A stretch of 7,953 nt of DNA from Chloroflexota bacterium (GCA_026713505.1 JAPOOH010000346.1:1-7953), one strand, 5' to 3'; numbered from the stretch's first letter, positions 1-6,190 are shown. Notes: a model not told the origin generated them from the sequence alone. Made by a program: numbers and translations.

Positions 1-611
1 CCAGGGAGCATGCGATAGAGTTGTTCGGGCGCGTGAAACTCCCGCGACCGGATCAGATATTCGACAAGTATCCGCATGAATTCAGCGGTGGCATGCGGCA
101 GCGGGTCATGATTGCGGCAGCGCTTGTCTGTCGGCCGGAACTGGTGATCGCAGACGAACCGACGACCGCACTCGACGTGACCATTCAGGCCCAGATACTG
201 GCGATCCTGCAGGAACTTCAGGAAGAGATGGGACTGGCCCTGCTGTTCATCTCCCACAACCTTGAAGTCGTTGCGCAGCTATGCGACCGGGTGGTAGTGA
301 TGTACGGTGCCCAGGTGCTCGAGCAAGGCCAGTCAGAGCGGTTGTTCCAGGCACCTGCTCATCCATATACACATGGCCTGCTGCGGTCCATTCCCCGGCG
401 CGGGAGTCCGCTGAATGCAATAACAGGCAACATCTTCGACCTGCGTCATCCCCCGGCAGGCTGCCGCTTTCACCCGCGGTGTCCCGTGAGTCAGGACAGG
501 TGCTCCTCGGAGGAACCGGTCAGCAGGACAGTGGCCCTGGGTGGCGAACAGCGAGAAGTACGGTGTCACTTTCCGATGGTTGAAGCACCATCCCTGCCGG
601 GTGGCTCGTAG
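1..611 (+). CDS. ABC transporter ATP-binding protein, DppD/OppD type (5' truncated by window edge)
   Basis: This is the C-terminal part of a cytoplasmic ATPase that powers a peptide/nickel-type (Dpp/Opp) ABC importer. The reading frame is open to the left edge (first whole codon at 3), so the TTG at 21 is not the true start and Walker A lies outside the window. About 202 residues are visible; complete members are usually about 320-340. Visible motifs are the ABC signature SGGMRQR (84-104), Walker B LVIADEP (141-161) with its catalytic Glu, and the H-loop His in FISHN (255-257). The Opp/Dpp-specific tail follows: HPYTHGLL, then four cysteines spaced C-x5-C-x6-C-x20-C. In structurally characterised relatives this cluster holds an iron-sulfur centre. 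The stop is 2 nt before the next ATPase start, so the two are one transcriptional unit and probably translationally coupled. The substrate cannot be told from the ATPase. Confidence 0.95.
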   Translation, partial: REHAIELFGRVKLPRPDQIFDKYPHEFSGGMRQRVMIAAALVCRPELVIADEPTTALDVTIQAQILAILQELQEEMGLALLFISHNLEVVAQLCDRVVVMYGAQVLEQGQSERLFQAPAHPYTHGLLRSIPRRGSPLNAITGNIFDLRHPPAGCRFHPRCPVSQDRCSSEEPVSRTVALGGEQREVRCHFPMVEAPSLPGGS

Positions 612-613
612 TC

Positions 614-1621
614 ATGCTTGAGAGCGTCGCAAGTGGAAGGGACCGCCTCTCCTACGCTGGGCCGTTGGTGCAAGCGGAGTCCTTGAAGAAGTACTTCGAC
701 GTGAGCGGGGGGACCGTCAAGCGTATGCTCAATGGCAGGCGCCTGGTCAAAGCGGTGGACGACGTCTCACTCGAGATCGCATCCGGTGAGACAGTGGCAT
801 TGGTCGGTGAGAGTGGCTCAGGTAAATCCACAATGGCTCGGCTCATTGCCAAGCTCATTCCGCCGACCGGAGGCAGGGTTACATTCGCAGGTATTGAAGT
901 ATTTAATGCAAAAAGGGACCAGCTTAAGCGCATCAGAAAGGAGATACAATTCGTTTTTCAGGACCCGTTTTCTTCCCTCAATCCCAGGATGCAAGTCGAG
1001 CAGATAATCGGCAGACCACTTACTATCCACAAGGGACTGAATGGACCAGAACGAGCAATGGCAGTGGCCGATATTCTTGCGAAAGTAGGACTAGCGGAAG
1101 ACCACCTTTTTCGATACCCGCACGAGTTCTCCGGCGGACAACGGCAACGCATAGCGATCGCCAGGGCGCTGGCCCCGGAACCTGCGTTGATTCTTGCGGA
1201 TGAACCGTTGTCGTCTCTGGACGTTTCGATCCAGGCGCAGGTCCTTGAACTCCTGGAGGGTCTGAGGAAGGACTACGGCCTGGCTATGCTCTTCATAACC
1301 CACGACTTGAATGTCGCTGAGTTCGTCTCTGACCGAATCGTAGTTCTCTATGGTGGCAAACTGATGGAGACCGGCACGATCGATGAGGTCCTGGGCAACC
1401 CACTGCATCCCTACACGCAGTCACTTCTCGAAGCGCGCCCGCGGTTCGGTGAACGCCGCAGGCTTCGGCCGCTTGAAGGAGAGCCCTCCGTTCCCATCAA
1501 TCCGGCGCCTGGCTGCCGCTTCGCTGCCCGCTGTCCGCTGCGAACGGCGGAATGCACGGTGTCGGACATCCCGATTTTCGACAAGGGCCCAGGCCGCAGA
1601 GTTGCGTGTATCAACGTGTGA
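614..1621 (+). CDS. ABC transporter ATP-binding protein, DppF/OppF type
   Basis: This is the second ATPase of the same importer, expected to pair with the upstream one beneath two permeases. At 335 aa it is full length for DppF/OppF. In order: Walker A GESGSGKST (65-73), Q-loop Q116 in FVFQDPFSSLNP, signature SGGQRQR (173-179), Walker B LILADEP (192-198) with catalytic E197, H-loop H230, then the family tail HPYTQSLL (265-272) and the Cys set C301, C307, C314, C332. ATG at 614 is chosen because it follows the previous stop by 2 nt and leaves a normal N-terminus; no strong Shine-Dalgarno is seen, in keeping with coupling. The insert VSGGTVKRMLNGRRLVKAVD ahead of Walker A is typical of DppF/OppF, where it commonly separates the first strand from the P-loop. 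No permease or binding protein follows directly, so the genes encoding them lie upstream or, for the binding protein, perhaps at 4335. Confidence 0.96.
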   Translation: MLESVASGRDRLSYAGPLVQAESLKKYFDVSGGTVKRMLNGRRLVKAVDDVSLEIASGETVALVGESGSGKSTMARLIAKLIPPTGGRVTFAGIEVFNAKRDQLKRIRKEIQFVFQDPFSSLNPRMQVEQIIGRPLTIHKGLNGPERAMAVADILAKVGLAEDHLFRYPHEFSGGQRQRIAIARALAPEPALILADEPLSSLDVSIQAQVLELLEGLRKDYGLAMLFITHDLNVAEFVSDRIVVLYGGKLMETGTIDEVLGNPLHPYTQSLLEARPRFGERRRLRPLEGEPSVPINPAPGCRFAARCPLRTAECTVSDIPIFDKGPGRRVACINV

Positions 1622-1638
1622 AGTAACCAGACTGGCTA

Positions 1639-1703
1639 TTCCGGATCTAAGCAAGACCGGAACCGCCTTCGCAGAAGCCTGAGGGCAAGGCCCGTTTTTC
1701 TGC
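1639..1703 (+). terminator. Candidate terminator hairpins after the ABC ATPase pair
   Basis: There are two nearby inverted repeats. The first pairs TTCCGG (1639-1644) plus TCT (1646-1648) with AGA (1654-1656) plus CCGGAA (1657-1662), with A1645 bulged and a 5-nt loop. It lies 17 nt after the ATPase stop but has no T-run behind it. The second nests GGGC/GCCC (1683-1686/1690-1693) inside GCAGAA/TTCTGC (1671-1676/1698-1703) and contains TTTTT at 1695-1699. Either could end the transporter transcript. Neither is a textbook intrinsic terminator, so confidence is modest. Confidence 0.35.
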
Positions 1704-1750
1704 TTCCCCGGCATGCAGGGTCACAGCGTTTGGTGCAATGTACAGATTCC

Positions 1751-1779
1751 TTGACAGTGTCGGAGGGATGGTGCATATT
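1751..1779 (+). promoter_or_regulatory. Candidate sigma70-type promoter for the aldolase gene
   Basis: A perfect -35 box TTGACA (1751-1756) is followed after 17 bp by CATATT (1774-1779), which matches the -10 consensus at four of six positions. Transcription would start near 1786-1788, giving a leader of about 95 nt before the ATG at 1882. It is the best promoter-like match in the gap between the transporter and the aldolase and fits independent transcription of the aldolase. Confidence 0.45.
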
Positions 1780-1820
1780 GCGTAATTGACTGAGGGATGT
1801 TTGGGGTGCATTGCATACCA
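1751..1820 (+). repeat. Imperfect 35-bp tandem duplication in the aldolase promoter region
   Basis: Two units with period 35 share the same ends and the same internal word. TTGAC is at 1751 and 1786; GAGGGATG is at 1763-1770 and 1792-1799; GGTGCAT is at 1770-1776 and 1805-1811, followed in each copy by a TTGC within a few bases. The ends hold the 35-bp register, while the middle word is shifted by 6 nt, so the copies have diverged by compensating indels. The -35 box of the candidate promoter is in unit 1; unit 2 carries a second TTGACT. Duplicated binding sites or a duplicated promoter are both possible. Confidence 0.5.
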
Positions 1821-1825
1821 ACATC
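1796..1825 (+). promoter_or_regulatory. 30-bp imperfect dyad in the aldolase leader
   Basis: The arms pair as GATG (1796-1799) with CATC (1822-1825), TTGG (1801-1804) with CCAA (1818-1821), and TGCA (1807-1810) with TGCA (1812-1815) around a central T1811. T1800 is bulged and there is one 2-by-2 internal mismatch. It sits just downstream of the predicted transcription start, where it could be a repressor operator or a leader RNA hairpin. It also overlaps the second copy of the 35-bp duplication. No known regulator is recognised. Confidence 0.4.
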
Positions 1826-1870
1826 GCAACCGGATTGAGTACAGGATTGTGTGGAACGAGAAACCGGAAA

Positions 1871-1876
1871 AGGAGG
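1871..1876 (+). promoter_or_regulatory. Shine-Dalgarno that fixes the aldolase start
   Basis: AGGAGG, within a longer AAAAGGAGGT, lies 5 nt before the ATG at 1882. The frame is open upstream to a TTG at 1786, but that region holds the promoter-like repeats and has no ribosome binding site, so 1882 is the start. Confidence 0.85.
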
Positions 1877-1881
1877 TCTCG

Positions 1882-2823
1882 ATGGCACAGAGTAACGGAA
1901 GCAGCAGTGTAGCGCAGCGATTCAGGGGTCTTATTGCGCCCATCCCGACGGTTTTCGACGGGCAAGGTGAGGTCGACCTGCCCATGATGGAAGAGCTGGC
2001 CAAATGGTATATCAGGTGTGGGGCGGAAGGCTTCTTCGTGCTTGGCTCGCAAGGCCAGGGCCCGGCCTGCCGGATCGACCAGCGGAAGGCAGTCGCCGAA
2101 GCGGTGATCGGTCAGGCCAACGGCGAGGTGCCGGTGGTCATCCAGGTCGGGGCTGTTGACCCCTACACCAGCATGGAACTCGGCGTCCACGCAAGAGAGA
2201 CCGGGGCTGACGCCATCGGCCTGGTGGGCCCCTACTACTACAGCGACCGGAGCGAGTGGGAGCTCATCGAGCAGCATAAGATGGTCAATGACGCCGTCGG
2301 CCTGCCGATGTTTCTCTACAACAACCCTGAGTACTCGGGGTACCCGACGCCTCCGGAGATGATGCTGAAACTCCGTGCGGAGATCCCCGGAGTCTTCGGC
2401 GCCAAGCTTGCCGCGGGGACCCTGGAGCAGGCGAAGCACTACATCGACTCTTTGGGGCAGGACTTCAACATCTTCATCCCCGTCAACCAGCTGATAGAAG
2501 GGATGAGGATCGGTGTGTGCGGAAGCATCGCTGCCGGGCCTCCCGTGACCATGCCCGAGGCGGGAGTTGCACTGGTACACGCCATCCGGTCTGGCGACGC
2601 AGAGAGGGCGGAGGCCGTGAGCGATGCCATGAATGCACACGGGAAGCGCACCACGTCACTGCGGAAGTATGGACGCGCTTCGACTCTCGTGGGTTTGCAG
2701 ATACGCGGTTTTGACGTGCGGCAATACCCACGCTGGAAGACCATGGAGATGACGCAGGAGGACCGTGACCTCCTGGCCAGCAGCATGAACCAGGTGCTCG
2801 AATCCGTGGCAGTGCCCGTCTAG
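1882..2823 (+). CDS. Dihydrodipicolinate synthase/N-acetylneuraminate lyase family protein (class I aldolase)
   Basis: This is a cytoplasmic TIM-barrel aldolase/lyase that should form a Schiff base with a pyruvate-like oxo acid. At 313 aa it is slightly longer than DapA (about 292). It starts with the family opening LIAPIPTVFDGQGEVD (17-32). The Schiff-base lysine is K175 in FGAKLAAGT, the catalytic tyrosine Y146 in LYNNPEYSGY, and the Tyr pair of the proton relay lies in GPYYY (116-120). Two features argue against true DHDPS. The substrate loop, normally GTTGE, reads GSQGQ (55-59). The position of the aspartate-semialdehyde-binding Arg (R138 in E. coli DapA) appears to be Y151. A different lyase, hydratase-aldolase or dehydratase is more likely, perhaps acting on an oxo acid from the neighbouring enzymes (inference). 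Start chosen from AGGAGG 5 nt upstream. Ends at a strong terminator. Confidence 0.93.
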   Translation: MAQSNGSSSVAQRFRGLIAPIPTVFDGQGEVDLPMMEELAKWYIRCGAEGFFVLGSQGQGPACRIDQRKAVAEAVIGQANGEVPVVIQVGAVDPYTSMELGVHARETGADAIGLVGPYYYSDRSEWELIEQHKMVNDAVGLPMFLYNNPEYSGYPTPPEMMLKLRAEIPGVFGAKLAAGTLEQAKHYIDSLGQDFNIFIPVNQLIEGMRIGVCGSIAAGPPVTMPEAGVALVHAIRSGDAERAEAVSDAMNAHGKRTTSLRKYGRASTLVGLQIRGFDVRQYPRWKTMEMTQEDRDLLASSMNQVLESVAVPV

Positions 2824-2833
2824 GTTCGAAGTG

Positions 2834-2880
2834 AACGGGGACCATACGGAGGCTCAAGCCCTCCGTGTGGTCCCCGTTTT
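2834..2880 (+). terminator. Strong rho-independent terminator after the aldolase gene
   Basis: A 19-bp stem pairs 2834-2852 with 2860-2878 around a 7-nt loop. Every position is complementary except one T-G wobble at 2845/2867. It is GC-rich in its lower and upper parts and ends in a T-run at 2877-2880. It begins 10 nt after the stop codon. No T-run is seen on the opposite strand, so it acts for the plus strand and should separate the aldolase transcript from the amidohydrolase. Confidence 0.88.
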
Positions 2881-2936
2881 GCCGCTTGCCGACTGGTCCT
2901 GAGTGGCGACTCGTGATTCGGGGGCTGCAGAACAGT

Positions 2937-2952
2937 GTTGAAAGCGTTCAAC
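2937..2952 (+). promoter_or_regulatory. Operator-like 16-bp dyad upstream of the amidohydrolase
   Basis: GTTGAAAGCGTTCAAC is an inverted repeat with perfect 6-bp arms, GTTGAA and TTCAAC, around AGCG; seven of eight dyad pairs are complementary. Size and a central GC step resemble operators of LacI-family regulators, but no such regulator is visible here. It lies 108 nt before the amidohydrolase start. The remainder of 2881-3059 shows no convincing gene or promoter. Confidence 0.35.
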
Positions 2953-3059
2953 GCCTATCGGGAACAACGACGCAAGTTGCTACGGTCGTGCACCTCGAGG
3001 CAGGGAGTCGTCCGTTCGGCTGACTGATAGAAGACGAGCGTATACAAGGGAGGTCCCGT

Positions 3060-4226
3060 ATGGCGCACGACGGCAAGATCATCTCCGCAGACTCCCACAT
3101 AGAAGTGCCGCCTGACGTGTGGTCCAGCGGGATCCCCGAGAGATACGCCGGTCTTGCGCCGAAGCGAATCACCTTGCCTACCGGTGGCGACGGTTTCATC
3201 GTTGAAGGGGGCATCTACCAGGGCGGCAGCAATCTCTACGCCGGTATCGACCCGAAAGAGTACAACCCCATCGGGCTCAAGTGGGACGAAGCTGCGGGAA
3301 CAGGCGGCCCCGACCAGCGTCTCAGGGAACTCGACCAGGACGGCATCGATTCCGAATGGATGTACCCCGGCGTGGGCGGTGTACGAAACATCACCAAGGG
3401 AATCAAGGACCCGGACGGTTATCACGCCCTGATCCGGACCTATAACCGGTGGCTTGCAGAGGACTTCTGCTCGCTGGACCCTGACAGACTTGTGGGCGTG
3501 GGCTGCATTCCAGACCGCACCCTCGCGGAGGCACTCGATGAGCTTGAGTTCTGTGCCAAGGCAGGGCTCAAGCTGGTTGAGATTGCAGCGTTTCCATCTG
3601 GAAAGACCTACCCGGTCGCAGAAGACGACCGATTCTGGGCCCGAGCCCAGGAGCTTCGGATGCCTGTCACTGTTCACGTGTCCCTCAAGGCGGGCGGTCA
3701 GGTGTTCAACTATCCGGTAACTCCTCCTGAGCATCTCAGGCCGCCGGACTATGTCACGCGGCTCGCTCGATATGGCATCCGAGGAGCTCAGAACGCCACA
3801 CAGATGGTGCTGAGTGGGCTGTTCGACCGGTTCCCAGACCTCAAGATCTACTTCGCAGAACAGCAGGTAGGGTGGATACCCATCTACCTGGAACAGATGG
3901 ACCATAACTATGAACGACATCGTCACTGGGCAGAGCGGATCTACGATCTGAAACCGCTCAACCGCCTGCCCAGCGAATACGTGAAGGAACATATCTACTG
4001 GGGCTTCTTTGATGATCCCGTGGGTATCAGGATGCGGTACGAGATTGGCGTAGACCGCATCATCTGGGGAGGAGACTTCCCGCATGTCGAGTCGGACTGG
4101 CCGAACTCATACAAGACCCTCGAACGCAACTTCCGGGACGTACCCGCTGAGGAGCGACGGAAGATGACCTTTGGAAACGCAGCCGCGTTTCTCGGTTTGG
4201 AGGTCTCCGAACCTGTGAGGGCCTGA
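3060..4226 (+). CDS. Amidohydrolase-2 family metal-dependent hydrolase/decarboxylase
   Basis: This is a soluble TIM-barrel metalloenzyme of the amidohydrolase-2 (PF04909-like) group, which includes ACMSD, resorcylate-type decarboxylases and several hydrolases. At 388 aa it is within family range. The N-terminal metal motif is ADSHIEVP (10-17, D11 and H13), in place of the HxH of ACMSD. Further expected metal or acid ligands are H206 in VTVHVS, E267 in IYFAEQQVGWIP, and D339 in WGGDFPH (336-342), the counterpart of the usual SDyPH. The end, MTFGNAAAFLGL (369-380), is the standard family finish. The ATG at 3060 follows AAGGGAGGT (3046-3054) by 5 nt. No signal peptide. It is isolated from the aldolase by a terminator and is followed 108 nt later by the binding-protein gene, with which it may be co-transcribed. 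Whether it hydrolyses or decarboxylates its substrate cannot be decided. Confidence 0.93.
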   Translation: MAHDGKIISADSHIEVPPDVWSSGIPERYAGLAPKRITLPTGGDGFIVEGGIYQGGSNLYAGIDPKEYNPIGLKWDEAAGTGGPDQRLRELDQDGIDSEWMYPGVGGVRNITKGIKDPDGYHALIRTYNRWLAEDFCSLDPDRLVGVGCIPDRTLAEALDELEFCAKAGLKLVEIAAFPSGKTYPVAEDDRFWARAQELRMPVTVHVSLKAGGQVFNYPVTPPEHLRPPDYVTRLARYGIRGAQNATQMVLSGLFDRFPDLKIYFAEQQVGWIPIYLEQMDHNYERHRHWAERIYDLKPLNRLPSEYVKEHIYWGFFDDPVGIRMRYEIGVDRIIWGGDFPHVESDWPNSYKTLERNFRDVPAEERRKMTFGNAAAFLGLEVSEPVRA

Positions 4227-4239
4227 GACTTCCGGGATG

Positions 4240-4265
4240 GGAGCTCCAGTGGAGCCGATGGCTCC
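4240..4265 (+). other. Hairpin-forming sequence between amidohydrolase and binding-protein genes
   Basis: The palindrome GGAGCTCC (4240-4247) is followed by the inverted repeat GGAGCC/GGCTCC (4251-4256 and 4260-4265) with a 3-nt loop. The repeats are mutually exclusive partners, so alternative foldings exist. No T-run follows, so it is not a clear terminator. It could lower read-through or stabilise an mRNA end. No promoter was recognised in 4227-4334. Confidence 0.25.
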
Positions 4266-4318
4266 TCGGGGGCACCATTCGCAATCATGTCTGATGGAAT
4301 GCGAGGAGTGTTGAGAAA

Positions 4319-4326
4319 GGGAGGAG
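4319..4326 (+). promoter_or_regulatory. Ribosome binding site for the solute-binding protein
   Basis: GGGAGGAG lies 8 nt before the ATG at 4335 and 2 nt before the in-frame ATG at 4329. The spacing favours 4335. The earlier in-frame ATG at 4287 has no Shine-Dalgarno and would place 16 extra residues in front of the signal peptide. Confidence 0.7.
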
Positions 4327-4334
4327 AGATGGGG

Positions 4335-6050
4335 ATGCGCAAGAAGAGAGTGTTGTTGGTGTTGGCGGGGGTGCTGTTGCTGTTGATGTCGTTGGGGGCG
4401 TGCACGAGCGAGGACCCGACGGCGACGCCGACGGCGACGTCGGCACCTGAGGTGCCATCAGCGCCAGCATCGACGCCGACGCCGGCGCCGACATCGACGC
4501 CGGTACCGACGCCGACGCCGCTACCGCAGACGGGAACGGCGGTTGACTACCCGATCGAGTGTCCGAAGCGTGGTGGTCAGCTGGTGATGGGGAACGCGAA
4601 GGAGATCACGAACCCGACGCCGTTCATAGCGAGTTCGGTAGACCACTACGTGAAGGCGTCGTCGATGTTTGAGCCGTTGGTGGCGCTGGCGAAGGATGGG
4701 ACGATCCAGGGAGTGTTGGCGTCGTCGTGGGAGGCGAACGAGGACAACTCAGAGTGGACGTTCACGTTGAGAGAGGGAGTGAAGTTCCACGACGGGACGG
4801 AGATGACGGCGGCGGACGTGGTGTGGTCAGCGTTGTACGTGACGAATCCTGCGAACGCGGCGACGGGTCAGGCGGACCTTGCGCAGGTGGAGGACGTGGT
4901 GGCGGACGACGACTACACGGTGCGTTTCATACTGAGTGGTCCTGCGCCGTTGTTCCTACTGCAGATAGAGAGTCCGAGTGCATTGCCGGTGGTGAAGGCG
5001 AACAGCATGGAGGACGGAGTGGTGCAGGTGGAGGTGCCGCCACCTGGGACGGGCCCGTTCCAGTTTGCGGAGTGGGTGCCTGCGGACAAGCTTGAGGTGA
5101 CGAAGTTTGCGGACTACTGGGCGGGAGAGCCGTGCGTGGACGGAGTGACGTACAAGCTGATCTCGTCGACGTCGGCGCGTCAGAACGCGTTGAGAGCGGG
5201 AGACGTGCACCTGATAGAGCGAGCGGGGCCGGAGTTTGTGCAGCGAGTGGAGAGTGGAGAGATAGAGGGCATCGAGGCATCGGCGGCGACGCTGTCGGGG
5301 TTCCGGATGTTCAACCTGAACGTGGCGAACGAGCCGTTGGACGACATCAAGCTACGTGAGGCGGTGATCACGGGGATGGACATGCAGGCGCTTCTAGACG
5401 AGGCGTTCCTTGGCTCGGGATACCTGATAGACGGGCAGGTGCCTCTGGACAGTGCGTGGCACCAGGTGCTGTTGGATTGCTGCCCGCACATAGCGTACGA
5501 CCCTGAGAGAGCGAAGGCGTTGGCGTCGGAGGCGGGGTACGACGGAGAGGAGTTGACGCTGATCGTAGAGCGAGGCCAGGGAGAGCCGATAGGTGAGAGC
5601 CTTGAGCGCTCGCTGCGTCTGGCGGGATTCAACATCGAGTTGGTGGTGTTGGAGTCTGGAGTGTACGACGAGCGTCAGGCGAGTGGAGACTTCCACATCA
5701 CACCGAACAGTGAAGGATGGGGAGGAGACGGATTCTTCGGGTTGCAGCGGTGGTTGTGCGAGCCCGGGTTGCCGGAGTTCAGCATTTCGAACCACGGCCG
5801 GCTGTGCATAGACGAGTTTGACGCGATCATGGAGAGTCAGTCGTCGGTGGCGGACCTGGAGGAGCGGTTGGCGCTGTACTTTGACGCGAGGAAGCTGGTG
5901 TACGACGCGATGGCGAACAAGTACATGGGCAAGCAGTTCACGCGGTTCTTCGCGTGGGGCGCGCACGTGGAGGGATTCGACCACATCGGTAACGGAGCGT
6001 ACGTGGACTACCTTGGCCACGGGTTGCCGTACATCTGGCTTGACGAGTGA
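4335..6050 (+). CDS. ABC transporter substrate-binding lipoprotein, SBP family 5 (DppA/OppA-like)
   Basis: This is an extracytoplasmic receptor that captures a peptide-like or other small solute for an ABC importer. It has 571 aa. A lipoprotein signal (MRKKR, a Leu-rich core, lipobox LGAC with C23) leads to a Thr/Pro/Ala tether (about 24-68) that should hold the domain off the membrane. The SBP-5 fold starts near 78 with RGGQLVMG, then FEPLVAL (112-118), the family signature WTFTLREGVKFHDGTEMTAADV (141-162, broken here only by length), and GTGPFQF (238-244). It ends in GLPYIWLDE. Codon choice is extreme: in residues 151-240 all 13 Val are GTG, 11 of 12 Ala are GCG and all 6 Thr are ACG, unlike the neighbouring genes. 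Start 4335 is chosen from the ribosome site; 4329 is possible. It may serve the ATPases at 1-1621, but 2.7 kb and a terminator separate them. Confidence 0.94.
   Translation: MRKKRVLLVLAGVLLLLMSLGACTSEDPTATPTATSAPEVPSAPASTPTPAPTSTPVPTPTPLPQTGTAVDYPIECPKRGGQLVMGNAKEITNPTPFIASSVDHYVKASSMFEPLVALAKDGTIQGVLASSWEANEDNSEWTFTLREGVKFHDGTEMTAADVVWSALYVTNPANAATGQADLAQVEDVVADDDYTVRFILSGPAPLFLLQIESPSALPVVKANSMEDGVVQVEVPPPGTGPFQFAEWVPADKLEVTKFADYWAGEPCVDGVTYKLISSTSARQNALRAGDVHLIERAGPEFVQRVESGEIEGIEASAATLSGFRMFNLNVANEPLDDIKLREAVITGMDMQALLDEAFLGSGYLIDGQVPLDSAWHQVLLDCCPHIAYDPERAKALASEAGYDGEELTLIVERGQGEPIGESLERSLRLAGFNIELVVLESGVYDERQASGDFHITPNSEGWGGDGFFGLQRWLCEPGLPEFSISNHGRLCIDEFDAIMESQSSVADLEERLALYFDARKLVYDAMANKYMGKQFTRFFAWGAHVEGFDHIGNGAYVDYLGHGLPYIWLDE
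4404..4532 (+). repeat. Low-complexity Thr/Pro/Ala-coding tract
   Basis: This tract encodes residues 24-66 of the binding lipoprotein and is made of irregular copies of ACG-CCG and GCG-CCG type triplets, with the word CGACGCCGACG recurring. It codes for the flexible tether between the lipidated Cys and the binding domain. Such tracts are common in lipoproteins of Chloroflexota and some Gram-positive bacteria. They are prone to slippage, so tether length may vary between strains (inference). Confidence 0.7.
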
Positions 6051-6074
6051 TGGATAGGGAATAGAGAGTATGCG

Positions 6075-6103
6075 ACGGCCCTCCCCGTGCTGGGGAGGGC
6101 CGT
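6075..6103 (+). terminator. GC-rich hairpin after the binding-protein gene
   Basis: A perfect 12-bp stem, ACGGCCCTCCCC (6075-6086) with GGGGAGGGCCGT (6092-6103), closes a 5-nt loop, 24 nt after the stop codon. Stem quality and position fit a transcription terminator or a 3' mRNA-protecting hairpin. No T-run follows on either strand, so it is not a canonical intrinsic terminator. Confidence 0.6.
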
Positions 6104-6124
6104 ATGCTATGCCGGACAAGCGTG

Positions 6125-6161
6125 AAAAGAAGGAGACCAGCTCATTCCAGCGGGTCTCCTT
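6125..6161 (-). terminator. Rho-independent terminator for the minus-strand cupin gene
   Basis: AAGGAGACC (6130-6138) pairs perfectly with GGTCTCCTT (6153-6161). The stem may extend by three more pairs past one mismatch. Read on the minus strand, the stem is followed by CTTTTC (6129-6124), a T-rich tail, 30 nt beyond the cupin stop. Together with the hairpin at 6075-6103 it insulates the convergent genes. Confidence 0.7.
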
Positions 6162-6190
6162 GTGCGTGTCGTGGGTGCTGTGCCTGAGGA

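Noticed and set aside
1786..1881. Possible N-terminal extension of the aldolase from a TTG at 1786
   Set aside because: No ribosome site precedes it, the stretch contains the promoter repeats and dyad, its residues do not resemble the family, and ATG 1882 has an ideal AGGAGG.
1636..2640. Long antisense open frame (334 codons) across the aldolase
   Set aside because: It is the shadow of a GC-rich gene with clear active-site motifs; the antisense product is His/Arg/Val-rich without family features, and no ribosome site is seen.
3040..3045. GTATAC palindrome just before the amidohydrolase ribosome site
   Set aside because: Six bases are expected by chance about twice in this window; its flanks break the GT-N-TA-N-AC pattern, so it is not offered as an operator.
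2955..4085. Long antisense open frame (376 codons) across the amidohydrolase
   Set aside because: The plus-strand product has full metal-binding motifs and a good ribosome site; the antisense frame has neither.
4287..4334. Upstream in-frame ATG at 4287 for the binding protein
   Set aside because: It has no Shine-Dalgarno and would place a charged 16-residue segment ahead of a complete lipoprotein signal peptide.
4418..4525. Triplet-rich tract considered as a CRISPR or satellite-like array
   Set aside because: The units are short and irregular, there are no spacers, and the tract is simply the coding sequence of a Thr/Pro tether.
5394..6119. Antisense open frame (241 codons) in the binding-protein gene
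   Set aside because: It results from the extreme NNG codon choice of the sense gene, which removes stop codons from other frames. It also runs through the terminator hairpin.
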